From Paguma larvata (taxonomy: Eukaryota; Chordata; Mammalia; Carnivora; Viverridae), in contig CM057834.1 of NCBI GenBank assembly GCA_030068075.1, forward strand, positions 91,653,119-91,717,118: a stretch of DNA of 64,000 nucleotides, in the 5' to 3' direction. Position numbers and translations under genes: made by a program. The notes under the pieces were generated by a model, which was not told the DNA's origin, searched no databases, and was given only the letters and a program-made list of their open reading frames with translations. This document shows, piece by piece, positions 46,116 to 59,114 of the stretch (its first letter is position 1; each line of letters begins with the position of its first letter).

Positions 46116-47103
46116 TTAAATAACCCCACCTTCCTTCAAATCCCTTCCTTCAACATGATGAGTTTCCTACAGTTGCATTGTCATAAAACCATACCCTGGA
46201 ACTCCTGTAGAGCTGTGAGTTAAGAGGGTAACTTCTCATTTCTTTGTTGCTCCCCATAGAGAAGATCTATGTCAGGGTACAAGACACTTGGATTTGGGAG
46301 ACAGAGACCCAAAGGCATCATGAAGCCTAAAGTGTGGGCCTGGGAGTAGTCTCAACAGACATAGTAGATTTAAGCAGTTGTACAACACAGGATGCTCTCT
46401 GTAGAATTAGTTATTTAATTCAAACTTGTCTCAATCCCCATATGTACCAAAATATTTCATATATTTACATCGCCAAGACTTACGAAAAGTATTCCAATAC
46501 CCTATCTCCACTTAGATTGATTCTGAGGCAAAGAGTATATAACGTTGTATGTACTTTGCAGTAGCAATGGGGCCAGGATAACATGATAAACCAGCAGAGA
46601 AAAGGAGAACCATAGAATATTTAAAGTGCATACTGCCATTGCATCAAGAAATTGCACAAAATATAGGAAAATGCCTACAACAGTTGATAAAGAAACAAAG
46701 TGAGCATCTCCCCCTTGGTACTGATTATGCCAGATGCCTCCCCCCTTTCTTCCCATTTCCATCCTCACCTAAGGAATACATCCTCAAAAATGCATTGTAG
46801 GCTAATTAATTGAGCTATGGAAAGCTACGAACATGTATGTACTACCTTGCCCTAATCCTCCCACTTCTCAAGTATATGCCTCCATGGTTCAAGAAGGGAA
46901 CCATCAGAAACTGACTAATGAGATTCTAGTAGGCAGAGAATGAGATTCATTTTTATATGCCATATCTTCTTCAATGGCCCTGTTTGGAAGTTGTACACTA
47001 CTGATCTTTGAAAGGATAATGATGATAAAAGAGCAGTTGGGTTTTTCTAAGTTACTGAATAATCTATAGTGAGGACATTGCCACAAAACTGATGTAGAGA
47101 GAT
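46116..47103. other. 3' flank of the OR pseudogene, nothing recognised
   Basis: No named repeat or coding unit. Would hold the 3' UTR of the minus-strand receptor if it were transcribed; I see no clear AATAAA complement just beyond the stop. Confidence 0.45.
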
Positions 47104-48049
47104 TCAATCCTTGACCAGTTGACAGCAGCGTTTCATACCATCCTGAAGGACCTCTTTGACTTTGTCATTCCTCAGGGTGAAGATGAAAGGGTTCAGGAAA
47201 GGGGTTACCACAGAAATAAACAGGGAAACTATCTTATTGTACTCAGCAGCCTGTGTTTGCTTAGGTTTCACATAGAGGAATAAGCAACTGCCATAGCCGA
47301 TCACAACAAAGGTGAAGTGAGAGGCACATGTAGAGAAGGCTTTCTTCCGGCCCGAGGCTGTCGGGATCTTGAGGATGGCAGAGATGATATAGGTGTAGGA
47401 GACAATTGTTGGGGCCAGTGAACCAATGATAATGACAACAGCCATTAAGAAGAGAACAAACTCTGTGAAAAGAGTGTCACCACACGATAGTTTGAACAGT
47501 TGCCCACGTTCACAGAAAAAAATGGTCTAACAGATTTGACTTGCAGAAGGTAAACTGAAATGTGGCATAGACTGGCCATATTTCAGAAAGGAACCCAAAC
47601 ACCCATGACACAACGACCACCCAGACGCAGGTGTGACTGTTCATAATGATGTTGTACCTCAAAGGGTTACAGACAGCCACGTAATGGTCCACGGCCATTG
47701 CTCCCACTAAGACAAACTCTGTGGTCCCCACAGCAAGGTACAGGAAGAACTGGGTGACACATGCAGCCAGAGAAATTTTGTGTATCCCAGGAAGCAGCAA
47801 ACCCCAAAGCATCATGGGCACAATGATGGATGTGATCATGATCTCCAAGGCAGAGAGATGACCAAGGAAGAAATACATGGGGGACTGCAGACGTTTATCA
47901 ACACAGACAATCACAATGATGACGGAGTTTCCCAACAATGTCACAGAGTAGAAGAAAAAGAATATGGCAAAAAGAATGTGGTGTAGTTCTTGGGACCCGG
48001 GGAAGCCTAGAAGGCAGAACTCAGTGGCACTAGAGAGATTGCTCATCAT
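47104..48049 (-). pseudogene. OR9A: OR9A-type olfactory receptor pseudogene, single frameshift
   Basis: Class II odorant receptor (seven-helix G-protein-coupled receptor of olfactory neurons), single coding exon, Met at 48049. Length 946 nt is one base over 314 codons plus stop. Seen in the N-terminal frame: Asn4-Leu-Ser glycosylation site, GN at 40-41 (TM1), PMYFFL at 57-62 (TM2), Cys97, MAVDHYVAV around 121-123 and NPLRYN at 128. Seen in the second frame (47104-47445): SYTYIIS, RKKAFSTCASH (TM6) and PFLNPFIFTLRN (TM7). The blocks ELHHILFAIFFFF, CVDKRLQSPMYFFL and YVKPKQTQAAEYN match what I know of human OR9A2/OR9A4. Damage: seven A (plus strand) at 47516-47522, one more than the frame needs, give a stop at 47510-47512 after residue 179; and the DRY arginine is His122. 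I cannot tell whether the extra base is fixed, polymorphic or an assembly error. Confidence 0.93.
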
Positions 48050-48789
48050 TTACTCCTTGTTTCTGCTCCTTGTAAAACCTAGAGCTCAAAGACTGGTAAC
48101 ATGGCTCACATGGTCCTGTTCTCCAAAAAGAAAGAAGACAGGTTAGGATGAGAAACCATATCCAACCTAAACACCAGGTGATATGTCCCTACTGCAATGC
48201 TTTGCACAAGGCCAGATATCAATGTGGTCATCCCCAATTTAGCTCAAGTTTGCCTGTCTGGACTGGGTCAAGACTCCTGAATCTCTACTGGGGTTAAGAA
48301 AACCTTCTCCATCTTTTTACACCACAGGATATGTCTTCTCTTAGGGGATGGAGGATAAGAGTGTTTAAACTGGCCACTTATGAAGTTATATTGAACAACT
48401 ACACTAGGCCTGGGACCTTGTCATTTTTCTTATGTTAACTGTAGCATAACAGTGTTCTAGGTAATGTTCAAAACATGGAACATTGAACCCTATACATGAA
48501 CCTTAGTGGTATTGTCTAGACCCAACTTGGGGTAGTAGAAAAGCAGCAGAGGACTAAGACCAATACCCCTGCTTTCCCCAGATTGTAAACTTCCACAATA
48601 CAGAGCAGAAACATCTACAAATGAGAGCTCTGGAGCTTGAGATAATTTCCTAGGGCAGAATTATTCTTTGGTAACCCCATGGACTTAGCAAAATGTTGGG
48701 AGAGAGGAGAGGTGGCACCTGGTGCTAACAAGGATAGATCTGAGGCCAGTAGACCCTTAGGTCTGTCTGGATCTTGACCACTCACTTTA
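48050..48789. other. 5' flank of the OR pseudogene, nothing recognised
   Basis: OR genes usually have one or more non-coding upstream exons and a promoter a few kb away; none can be pinned down here by eye. Confidence 0.45.
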
Positions 48790-48945
48790 TCGTTTCCTTT
48801 ATTCAAATGTCATCTCCTCAGAGGACTCGTTCTAGTAACGCTACACCAATTAGAAATAACTTGTTTGTTTTTGGACTTTACCTTTTTTTGCAGCACTTAT
48901 TGATACTGATATGATATGTATACTATTTTCACTCCTTCATTTAAT
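48790..48945 (+). mobile_element. L2 fragment
   Basis: ttcaaatgtcatctcctcag, gcagcacttattgatact and ttcactccttcatttaatatt resemble the L2 3' region. Confidence 0.55.
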
Positions 48946-48949
48946 ATTA

Positions 48950-49065
48950 AGCAAATGCAGCAGTGAATAGAACAAACAAAAATTCCTGCCCTGTAGAGCT
49001 TACATTTAAGGGGAGGGTGAATGTTAGATTATATACAAGACAAGGAAGTAAAATTATGATGCTAG
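48950..49065 (-). mobile_element. L2 fragment, opposite orientation
   Basis: cagcagtgaatagaacaaac, aaaattcctgccctgtagag and cttacatttaaggggaggg match the complement of the L2 3' end. Confidence 0.55.
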
Positions 49066-50270
49066 TCTATTAATCATGTTGAAATAAATATAAGGCAAGG
49101 AAGATGGACGGGAAATTTAATTTCATTTACATTGTTCATTTATGATACTAGAATACACACTCTCTGAAAGTAGGGACATGTTGATATATCTATATCTATA
49201 GCTATCTATATTTATTCTATTGTTGAGCTATAAAGTCATGCTGATAAAGTTTTGCACATGATGGATGCTTGGATGTGTGCTATATGGTTAAATAGTACTT
49301 GGTCCTCATTAAAGTAGTAGGGCCATACTCCCTGGAGCCTACTCTACTTGGTTTGCCTTCATGGCAAACATTACCATTTTCACTTCCTCTCTTCCTTTAC
49401 TCATACCACCTCCTCTAAGCCTCTGTGGGTTGGAATGATGGCCAAACAGGTCAAGGACAGAATTGTTGAGATACCTCAGTGATCTCCATTTCTACAATGT
49501 CTGTGTAATGAGCACTAGGTGAAAAAAAAAAATAGAAGGGTCTTAGTAGTGACTGTTCTTAATATTGGAACAGAGAAGAAATGAATCTTCCCTCTGATTT
49601 GGAGATGACTTCAACCACTCTTTAGGTTCTGGGCCTCCTTTGTTCTAACAGGTAGCCAAACCCAGACTCTAAACTTGATCTTCTCCTACTTTTTCCTTCC
49701 TAGAGGAAAACCCTGAGAAGACACTCACTGCCTTGGAGGGGCCTCTCCACCTTCTCAGGCTCTCGAGAGCTTGGATAACTTGTCTGGCTACTGCTGATGC
49801 ATATACAGGGGCCACAGCAACTTACTCAGGAGGAGCCGAGCAAAAGGTTCAGAAGTAATAGCATTGTGGGAGCTGAGGGTCTCTTTCTCTCTCCTTCCCT
49901 CCCACTACCCTCATTCCCATGGGGACTTAGTCACTGAGGTACCTGTTCTTAATTAGCCCAGGTTCAGGGCGTCCCTAAGCAATCAGACTGCAGAAAGCAG
50001 AGGAAACTTTTAGTTATTCCCATTTTTGACCAATTAGGTGTCAGAACTTTCTAAACTTTTTGCTTAATGAAGAAACTTAAATCTCACCAGTCGCAGGCTT
50101 TCAATACCAAGATGTCTCCTTAAAGGCCCCAAGTCTAGGTTTCAGGAAAATTCTCAAATTCTAAGCAGATCATCCCTTCTGCCCTATATCCTAGTCTCTT
50201 CCTCGATTCTCTCAGCTATTGAGAGAAAAAAATCACTCCCCAACCTCCAAAGGACACATTACAATTGACA
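49066..50270. other. No gene recognised
   Basis: Unclassified right part of the OR block, with a short tatctatatctatag run near 49177-49200. No open frame of note. Confidence 0.45.
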
Positions 50271-50930
50271 GCTAAAATGTGCACCAACAGCCTAAAAGCA
50301 TGCATATCGGTCTCAGTCAAAGCCTTAGCTTCACCAGAAATCCCCTACGAAGCCTCTTTCCTCCTCGCTCATTTCATAGAGAGATTTCTGCTCTTAACCC
50401 TGAGGACCTTCCTAAAAACTGGGGAGAGGTTCTACCTCCCAATCATACTCCACTCTGTGCTGTTGTATCAGGTTTCCACTCTTCTGAACACACATGCATC
50501 TGTAGGCGTTCAAGCAAGATTCTTCCATTTATTCCTATGGTGTGTCCATGATTGCCAGCTGGGCAGTTCAAAGTGGGAAGCATAAGGACAACTAATGTAG
50601 GCAGTTATATCTACAACCTGAACCAAGTGACAAATGTAAATTGTAAATCTGCTTTATGCTAGAGTGAGACAGAAAAAGTGGCAGCTATGAAACACTTACC
50701 TCAATTTGGGATTTCTTTTGAAGTATTCCTGTTAAATCTGAGAATGTCCATAGGTGCAGAAGGGTATAAATTGGGAATAATCTTCCTTCCCATTTCCTAC
50801 ATTTGCGAAGCCCAACCAGATTTCCATATATTACTAGAAACAATTTAGAAGTAATGTATCTGCATATTATTTATAGAATAAGCTATGAAAAATTATTTTA
50901 AATCCTTATCTCTCTCACTTAACAATATAT

Positions 50931-50975
<45 letters not shown>
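50931..50975. repeat. (GATA)n microsatellite, unit II only
   Basis: TAGA/GATA repeats of about 45 bp. The unit I counterpart (about 35905-35990) has TATA/TATC-type sequence instead. Confidence 0.95.
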
Positions 50976-50976
<1 letters not shown>

Positions 50977-51344
50977 TAGATTTACAAAGCAGATCTACAC
51001 ATGCCGCCCACTTTTATTTCTACACAGTGTTCCATTTTATGGATGCCCCATTCTTTATTAGTTAGCTCTCTACTGATCATTGTTTATTTTTGTTTTCATT
51101 TTATTGTTAAAAATGATGCTACAAATATACTTACACATTTTTAAGTCTATACACATTGATATTTCTGAAATAAACCCCTAGACTGGACAGTTCAAGGTTA
51201 AAAGGTAGATACATTGAAGGAATAATCGGTTTCTATTAACACCAAATTATACACCAAAGATTTTGGATTGATTCACACTGACACTAATACTGTGTGATAA
51301 GAACACTCTTGATTTCCTGATCTGCTACTAACCAACGATCTGAT

Positions 51345-53480
51345 CATAATTTATTTAAAATTGAAGAGAACAATATTAAGATACCTCAAATGAGAAATTA
51401 ATTGGAAAACATGTTGAAGTAGAAAATGTTTTGAAAGATAAAAATTACCAAAACTGTCTCAAAAAAATTAAACAAATTTCATAAGTATTCCTAATTTGTA
51501 AAATAATTGAATTCATAATTTAAAATGCTCCCACACAGAAAACTATAGCTTCGAGTGACTTTATTGGTATATTCTATCAATTTTAAAGGAAAAAATGTTT
51601 CCAAGTCTACACTGAATTTTCCAGAAAATTGAGTTAAAGGGGACACTGCTCATTAATCATATGAAGTCAGAATTAAATCTTGATACCAAGGATCAAAGAC
51701 ACTGAAAGAAAAGAAAACTAAGATCCCTTTTGAATATGCAAACAAAAATCCTTAGTAAAATATGAGAAAATAAAATTCAGCAATACTTAAAAGAATAATG
51801 TGTCATGATGAAGTGGTTATTTTATACCAGATATCCAAGGTTGGGTTAACATTAGGAGATTAATTAATAATTCACTATATGAACAGAAATAAAGGAAAAA
51901 CCAAATGGTCATTTAAATAGGAACAGAGAAGTCATTTCACTAAAATCAACATCCACTGATTAAAAATGCAGATCAAACTAGGAACAAATGGGATCTTTAA
52001 CCTCATAATTAGAATCCACCAAAAACCCAATGCTAACATGAAACCTATTGATGAAAGACCTAATTCTTCCTCCAAGATAGGGAAGAAGGCAACAATATCT
52101 GTTCTCACCACTTCTATTCAACATTAAACTGGACATCCTAGCTAATGCAATAAGGTGAGAAAATGACATTAAAAGCGTACAGTTAGGAAATAAAGAAAAA
52201 ATATTTATTTGCAGGTTACATAATCCAATATTCAGAAAATCCTAAGTGGTCCACAAAACAACAACAACAACAACAGAATCAAAACCCACCTCTTAGAAAA
52301 AATAGGTGATTACCAAGGCCACAGGATAAAAGCTCAATATATAAAAATCTATGGTATTGCTACATACTAGAAAGAAAATAAAAATTATAATTTACAGTAA
52401 TATGCAAGAAGATTAAATACAAGAGATAACTCAACAAACTGTACATGACTATACACTTGAAACTATAAAACATTGCTGATACAAAAATAAACACCTAAGT
52501 AAACATTGTATTTTCATGAATCAGAAGCTTGAATTTTGTTTAAATGCCTTGTTTTTTTCAAATTAGTCTCTAAATTCAATAAAATGTCACTCAAAATCCT
52601 AGGAAGTTTTTATTTTAATATTGAACAGCTGACTCTAAGATTTCTATGCAATTATGAAGGACTAAGAAGAACCAAAATAATTTTGAAAAAGAAGAACAAA
52701 GGTGGGAGATTCACAATATCTTATTTATAGACTTAATTTAAAGTTACAGTAATCAAAACACCATGTTCCTGACATACTATGATGTAGATCAATGGACATG
52801 TAAACCAATAATAGAAGAGAGAATTCAGACGCAAATGCAAACATATATCTTTAATTGATTTTAACCACATGAAGTGCTGGTGAAGGCGTGGAGCAACTGG
52901 ATCTTTCATACACTGCTGGTGATATAAACAACAATAAGTAAAAATACACTTACCACACAAACCCATAATTCAACTTCACTCTTAGATATTTTCCGAAGCT
53001 GTAAGAAAACACATATCCACAAAAGACATCTTTATGAATGCAATTTTATTCATAATAAACTCAAAAACCCCAAGTGATGATTAATAGGTGAATGGATAAA
53101 TAAATGGTACATTCCTACAGTGGACACTACTCAGCAATAAAAATCTACTGATAGAAGCACCATTATAGATAAGTTTGTACAGGGCTACATTAAGCAAAAG
53201 AATCCTGACATAAATATTTATCATTTCATTAATAAACTCAAGAAATGAAAAATCTGACGCATAATATCAGAAAACAGCCTGAGTCTAGGAGTGCAAATGG
53301 AGATTGATTCAAAAGGAGCACAAAGAAACCTTTAGGGTGATGAACATGTTTCACAATTTGGTTGTGGTAGTTACATGTATGTATAGATTTGTTAAAACTC
53401 ACTGAAATTTACACTTCAAATGGCTGCATTATTGTATGAAAATTAACATTTAAAAAGTTTAAAATACTTTTAAAATAAAT
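51345..53480 (+). mobile_element. Old L1M ORF2 to 3' UTR, unit II copy
   Basis: Paralogue of 36340-38960 without the two SINEs. Keeps ctcaccacttctattcaaca, tgtacatgactatac, aatcaaaacaccatgttcct and 3' UTR blocks. Short copy-specific indels occur (for example an ACA repeat at 52258-52274). Confidence 0.82.
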
Positions 53481-53914
53481 CCAAACTGTGTAACAGGAGA
53501 GGGCTCATCATTTGGGACTGGATAGGTAGAGAAATGAGGTAAGGTAAAATGAAGTGTAAAGGTAACACTTGAGGTTAAACAGAATAGGTAGACATAGTAA
53601 GATATGTTGAATACGGTTGTGGGGTAGGTGTGGGGCTGGGGAAAGTTAAAAGAACACAAGATTAAGACCAAGCTTAAGTAACCCTAATGGATGTCAGAAT
53701 GTAACAAGTAATTCCCAGACCATTCTCCAAACAGATGTCTCTTTGACCATGTTCTATCAACTTTTTGAGTAACTTTCTGCAAGACCCTTTTAAGGGAATA
53801 GTAACTTTGGTTTGTAAAATGGATCACACATATAAGCCACCAGTAGAGCTTATAACATGAGAGCACAATTTTAAAATACATGTCTTTGGTGAAAGTTAAA
53901 GGATCTCAGGATAG

Positions 53915-54062
53915 TGTACAATCGTGGATAAACTATTGAAATTAGAATCAGGAACCCAAATGCTAATTCCTTTTCATACTCACTAGCTGTGTTATATTCA
54001 ATTCGGTGTGAGTGTTCAACTCTCTGGCCTTGGTTTTCTCGTCTGAAATATCAGGGCAGTGA
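53915..54062 (+). mobile_element. MIR, unit II alpha copy, shortened
   Basis: Same as 39620-39830 but ends abruptly at gacgta (54061-54066), where about 150 bp found in unit I are deleted. Confidence 0.7.
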
Positions 54063-55139
54063 CGTATCCCTCTGCAAAGCTAAGCCTTCTGTCAGAATCA
54101 ACTCTTTCCAATAACATCATGGGCATTCATAGACCACACCAGACTCCGTACCTAAAGTTACCCTTGGTTACTGGGTTGTTTATGTGAGTAAAACTGGTGA
54201 ATGCCCAAACTCAAACTTGGCCAAAGCTGAAGGTCGCTCCAAGTCTGTATTTTTTCCGTATTCCACATAAGCACACTGGGGACACAGACAAGAGGAGAAG
54301 TCATCATGGACCAGAGAAATAAAGAGTCAACTTGATGTAATCTAGTAGAACAGATAGGGTTATTACCTCAAGTGCTGAATGCCCGTCCACAAAAGAATGA
54401 ATGAGAGGAAATTATCCTTACTTGCCTGCCTCAAAAGTCTGCTAACTGACCTTCACGTCTGCTATCGCTTCCCTCTTTCTACTCTGTTCTCCCCATAACG
54501 GCTTGAGTGATCTTTTTTTAAATAACTTATTGTCATGTTAGCCAACATACAGTGTATATAGTGTAGTCTTGAATTCGAGAATAGATTCCTGTGATTTATC
54601 ACTTACATACGACACCCAGTGCTCATTCCAACAATTGCCCTCTTCAATGCCTATCTCCCATTTTCCCACCCCACCAAACCTCCACCTCCATCAACCTTCA
54701 GTTCGTTCTCTGTATTTAAGAGTCTCTTACGGTTGGCCTCCCTCTCTGTTTGTAACTCCTTTTTCCTTCCCTTCTCCTATGGTCTTCTGTTAAGTTTCTC
54801 CAACTCCACATATGAGTGAAAACATATGATTATGTCTTTTTCTGACTGGCTTATTTCACTTAGCATAATACCTTCCAGTTCCATCCATGTTGCAAATGGC
54901 AAGACTGCATTCTTTTTCATCGCCAAGTAGTATTCCATTGTATATATACACCATTTCTTCTTAATCCATTCATCAGTTGATGGACATTTGGGATCTTTAC
55001 ATAATTTGGCTATTGTTGATAGCACTTCTAAAAACATTGGGGTGCATGTGCCCCTATGAATCAGCACTCCTGTATCCTTTGGATAAATTCCTAGTAGCAC
55101 TATTGCTGGGTCGTAGGGTGATTCTATTTTTAATTTTTT

Positions 55140-55343
55140 TTTTCCTAAAAGTTTATTTTTGAGAGACATAGAGACAGAGCATGAGCAGGGGAAGGGCAGA
55201 GAGAGGGAGACACAGAATCCGAAGCAGGCTCCGGGCTCTGAGCTGTCAGCACAGAGCCCGACGCGGGGCTCGAACTCACGGACTGCGAGATCATGACCTG
55301 AGCCGAAGTCGCCTGCTTAACCGACAGAGCCACCCAGGCGCCC
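55140..55343 (-). mobile_element. Felid SINE in L1, young
   Basis: Near consensus with CpGs kept (gcccgacgcggggctcgaac). TSD ctatttttaatttttt at 55124-55139 and 55344-55359. Confidence 0.97.
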
Positions 55344-56353
55344 CTATTTTTAATTTTTTGAGTAACCTCCACACTGTTTTCCAGAGTGGCTGCACCAATT
55401 TGCATTCCCACCAACAGTGCAAAAGGGTTCCCCTTTCTCCACATCCTCGCCAACATCTGCTGATGCCTGAGTTGTTAATATTAGTCACTCTGACTGGTGT
55501 GAGGTGGTATCTCATTGTGATTTTGATTTATATTTCCCTGGAGAAATGTGTTTGTTGGCCATCTGAATGTCTTCTTTGGAGAAGTGTCTATTCATGTCTT
55601 CTGCCCATTTCTTCACTGGACTATTTGTTTTTTGGTGTTGACTTTGGTAAATTCTTTATAGATTTTTGATACTAAACATCTATCTGATATATCATTTGCA
55701 AATGTCTTCTCCCATTACATTGGTTGCCTTTAGTTTTGGTAATTATTTCCTTTGCTGTGCAGAAACTTTTTATCTTGATGAGATCACAATAGTTCATTTT
55801 TGCTTTTATTTCCCTTGCCTCCAGAGACATGTCAAATAAGAAGTTGCTGTGGCTGAGGTCGAAGAGGTTGTTGCCTGTTTTCTCCTCTAGGATTTTGATG
55901 GTTTCCTGTCTCTCATTTGGTCTTTCATACATTTTGAATTTATTTTTGTATATGGTGTAGGAAAGTGGCCCAGTTTCATTTTTCTGCTTGTCGCTGTCCA
56001 GTTCTCCCAGCACCATTTGCTAAAGAGACTCTCTTTTTTCCACTGGGTACTCTTTTCTGCCTTGTCGAAGATTAGTTGGCCATACATTTGTGGGTTCATT
56101 TATGGGTTCTCTATTCTATTCCATTGGTCTATGTGTCTGTATTTGTGCCAATACCATACTGTCTTGATGATTGCAGCTTTGTAGTAGAGGCTGAAGTCCG
56201 GGATTGTGATGCCTCCAGCTTTGGTTTTGTTTTCAACATTACTTCGGCTGTTTTGGGTCTTTTGTGGTTTCATAAAATTTTAGAAGAATGCTGGTGCTAT
56301 TTTGATTGGGATTTAATTGAATGTATAGATTGCTTTAGGTAGTATTGACATTT

Positions 56354-56571
56354 AAAACAATTTTTTCAATGTTTATTTATTTTTGAGAGAGAAAGAGAGA
56401 GAGAGAGCGCATCAGCAGGGAGAGGCAGAGAGAGACAGAGACACAGAATCTGAAGTTGGATCCAGGCTCTGAGCTGTCAGCACAGAGCCCCATCAGGCTC
56501 GAACTCACAAAATGTGAGATCATGACCTGAGCCAAAGTCAGACGTTTAACTGACTGAGCCACCCAGGTATC
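56354..56571 (-). mobile_element. Felid SINE in L1
   Basis: Minus-oriented; GA-rich body, head ending gagccacccaggtatc. TSD approximately ggtagtattgacatt / gggtattactgacatt. Confidence 0.93.
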
Positions 56572-58906
56572 TTGGGTATTACTGACATTATAACAGTATT
56601 TGTTCTTCCCATCTATGAGCATGGAATATTTTTCCATTTCTTTGTGTCTTCTTCAATTACTTTCATAAGCTTTCTATAGTTTTCAGGGTACAGACATTTT
56701 ACCTCTTTGGTTAGGTTTATTTCTAGGTATTTTATGGTTCTTGGTGCAATTGTAAATGGGATTGATTCCTTACATCTCTTTCTGTTGCTTCATTATTGGC
56801 GTATGGAAATGCAACTGATTTCTGTACATTGATTTTATATCCTGTGACTTTGCTGAATTACTGTATTAGTTCTAGCAGTTTTTTTGGTGGAGGCTCTTAG
56901 GTTTTCCATGTAGAGTATCATGTAATCTGCAAAACGTGAAAGTTTAACTTATTCTTTGTCAATTTGGATGCCTTTTATTTCATTTTGTTGTCTGATTGCT
57001 GAGGCTAGGACTTCCTACACTATGTTAAACACCAATGGTGTGAGTGAACATCCCTGTCATGTTTTTTATCTCAGAGAGAAAGCTCTCAGTTTTCCCCAAT
57101 TGAGGATGATACTACCTGTGGGCCTTTCATATACGGCTTTTATGATGGTAAGGTATGTTCCTTCTATCTGAACTTTCTTGAGGGTTTTTATTAAGAAAGG
57201 ATCCTGTATCTTGTCAAATGTCTTTTCTTCATCTATGGACAGGATCATATGGTTTTTATCCTTTCTTCTATTAATGTGATGTATCACACTAATTGATTCA
57301 CAGATACTGAACCAGGCTTGCAGCCCAGGAATGAATCCCACTTGATCATGGTGAAATAATTCTTTTAAAATACTGCTGAATTCAATTTGCCAGTATCTTA
57401 AGAAGCATAGGTATTAACTCTGCTTTAAATGTCTGGTAGAATTCCCCTTCGAAGCCATCTGGCCCAGGACTCTTATTTTTTGGGAGATTTTGATAACTGA
57501 TTCGATTTATTCACTGGTTACGGGTCTGTTCAAATTTTGTTTCTTCTCATTTGAGTTTTAGTAGTACATGGGTGTCTAGAAATTTGTCCATTCCTTCCAG
57601 ATTGTCCAGTTTGTTGGCATATAATTTTTCATAGTATTATTTAATAACTGTTCATATTTCCGTGGTGTTGATTGTGATCTCTCTTCTTTCATTTGTGATT
57701 TTATCTATTTGGGTCTTCTCTCTTTTCTTTTTGAGAAGTCTGGCTAGGGGTTTGTCAATTTTTTTTTTATTCTTTCAAAAACAAGCTCTTAGATTCATTG
57801 ATCTGCTCTATTGTGTTCTTGGATTCTATATTGTTTATTTCTGCTCTAATCTTTATTATTTCTCTTCTTCTGTTGACTTTGGGCTTTCTTTGCTGCTCTC
57901 TTTCTAGTTCCTCTAGGCGTGAGGTTAGGTTCTGTATTTAGGATCTTTCTTCCTTCTTAGGATAGGCCTGGATTGCAATCTATTTTCCTCTGCCTTTGCT
58001 GTACCTCAAAAAGTTTTGGACTGTAATATTTTCATTTGCTTCCATATATTTTTTAATTTCTTCTTTAATTTCCTGGTTGACTTCTTTAGTAGTCTGTTCT
58101 TTAACCTCCATATATTTGGAGGTTTTCCAATATTTTTCTTGTGGGTGATTTAAAGTTTCATATTGTTGTGATCTGAAATCCTTTTATATTTGTTGAGGGC
58201 TGTTTTGTGACCCAGTATATGATCTATTTTGGAGAATGTCCCATGTGCACTCGTGAAGAATGTGTATTCTGCTGCTTTTGGATGAAAAGTTCTGAATATA
58301 TCTCTTGAGTCCATCTGGCCCAGTCTATCATTCAAGGCCATTGTTTCCTTATTGATTTTCTGCCTAGATGATCTTTCCATTGCTATGAGTGAAGCATTAA
58401 AGTCACCTACAATTACAGTATTATTATCAATGTTTGCTTATGTTTGTGATTGATTTATATGTTTGGGTGCTTCTACACTGGGCACATAAACATTTATAAT
58501 TGTTAGCTCTTCTTGATGGAAAGACTCCTTAATCATGATACACTGCCCTTATTCACCTCTTGTTACAGTCTTTAGTTTAAAATCTAGTTTGTCTGATATA
58601 AGTATGGCTATTGAATGATCTTTTAAAACACAAAATGGATCAGGTCTGTCCCCTGATTAAAACCTTCTCACTGCCCATTGGTCAAAGTCCCATATTCTGT
58701 AAGGATCTGCATGATTTCTAGAAATGCTTTTCTCTAATATCGTCTGTGTTTCCCTTCCTTCACCCCATGCTATCTGGCAGCACTGACATTCTTTTAGTTC
58801 TTTCAAGGGCTTTAGTGGATGCTGCTGTACCTCTTAACGTGCTCACTCCATTTCCCACCCAGCTTTGCCTTATTCATGCCAGACATCAGTTAATGATCAC
58901 TTTCTT

Positions 58907-59114
58907 TATTTTTTTTAACTTTTTAAAATATTTATTTACTTTTGAGAGAAGAGCACACAATCGGGGGAGGGGCAGAGAGAGAGAGGGAAACACAGAATCC
59001 AAAGCAGGCTCTGAGCTATCAACACAGAGCCCAATGCCAGGCTCGAACCCACAAACTGTGATACCATGACCTGAGCTGAAGTTGGATGCTTAGCCGACAG
59101 CCACTGAGGCACCC
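58907..59114 (-). mobile_element. Felid SINE in L2
   Basis: Minus-oriented. TSD atgatcactttctt at 58893-58906 and atgactactttctt at 59115-59128. It lies in the stretch missing from unit I, so its timing relative to the duplication is open. Confidence 0.93.

Larger units (their letters stand above)
44417..50273. other. OR block: segment present in unit II, absent from unit I
   Basis: 5,857 bp between the beta and alpha segments. Holds an MLT1-type solo LTR, a SINE, the OR9A pseudogene and L2 pieces. Bases gct occur at both edges (44414-44416, 50271-50273) and once at the unit I junction (35255-35257). Confidence 0.8.
54517..58612 (-). mobile_element. 5'-truncated L1 (about 3.7 kb plus SINEs), unit II only
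   Basis: 3' end at 54517 (aaataacttattgtcatgtt). ORF2 runs backwards from about 54805 with reverse-transcriptase pieces (57066-57341: [12 protein letters not shown] and [14 protein letters not shown]) and endonuclease remnants (58150-58380: SKIDHILGHKTALNKYK), stopping inside the endonuclease at 58612. TSD gagtgatctttt before and gaatgatctttt after. Frameshifted throughout. Absent from unit I, where the L2 is continuous. Confidence 0.93.

Noticed and set aside
47440..47520. An intron or programmed frameshift explaining the two OR frames
   Set aside because: OR coding regions are single-exon, there is no splice pair here, and removing one base of the homopolymer is enough to restore the expected motif order.
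50931..50975. Regular short repeats that could suggest a CRISPR-like array
   Set aside because: Simple GATA microsatellite without spacers, in vertebrate DNA.
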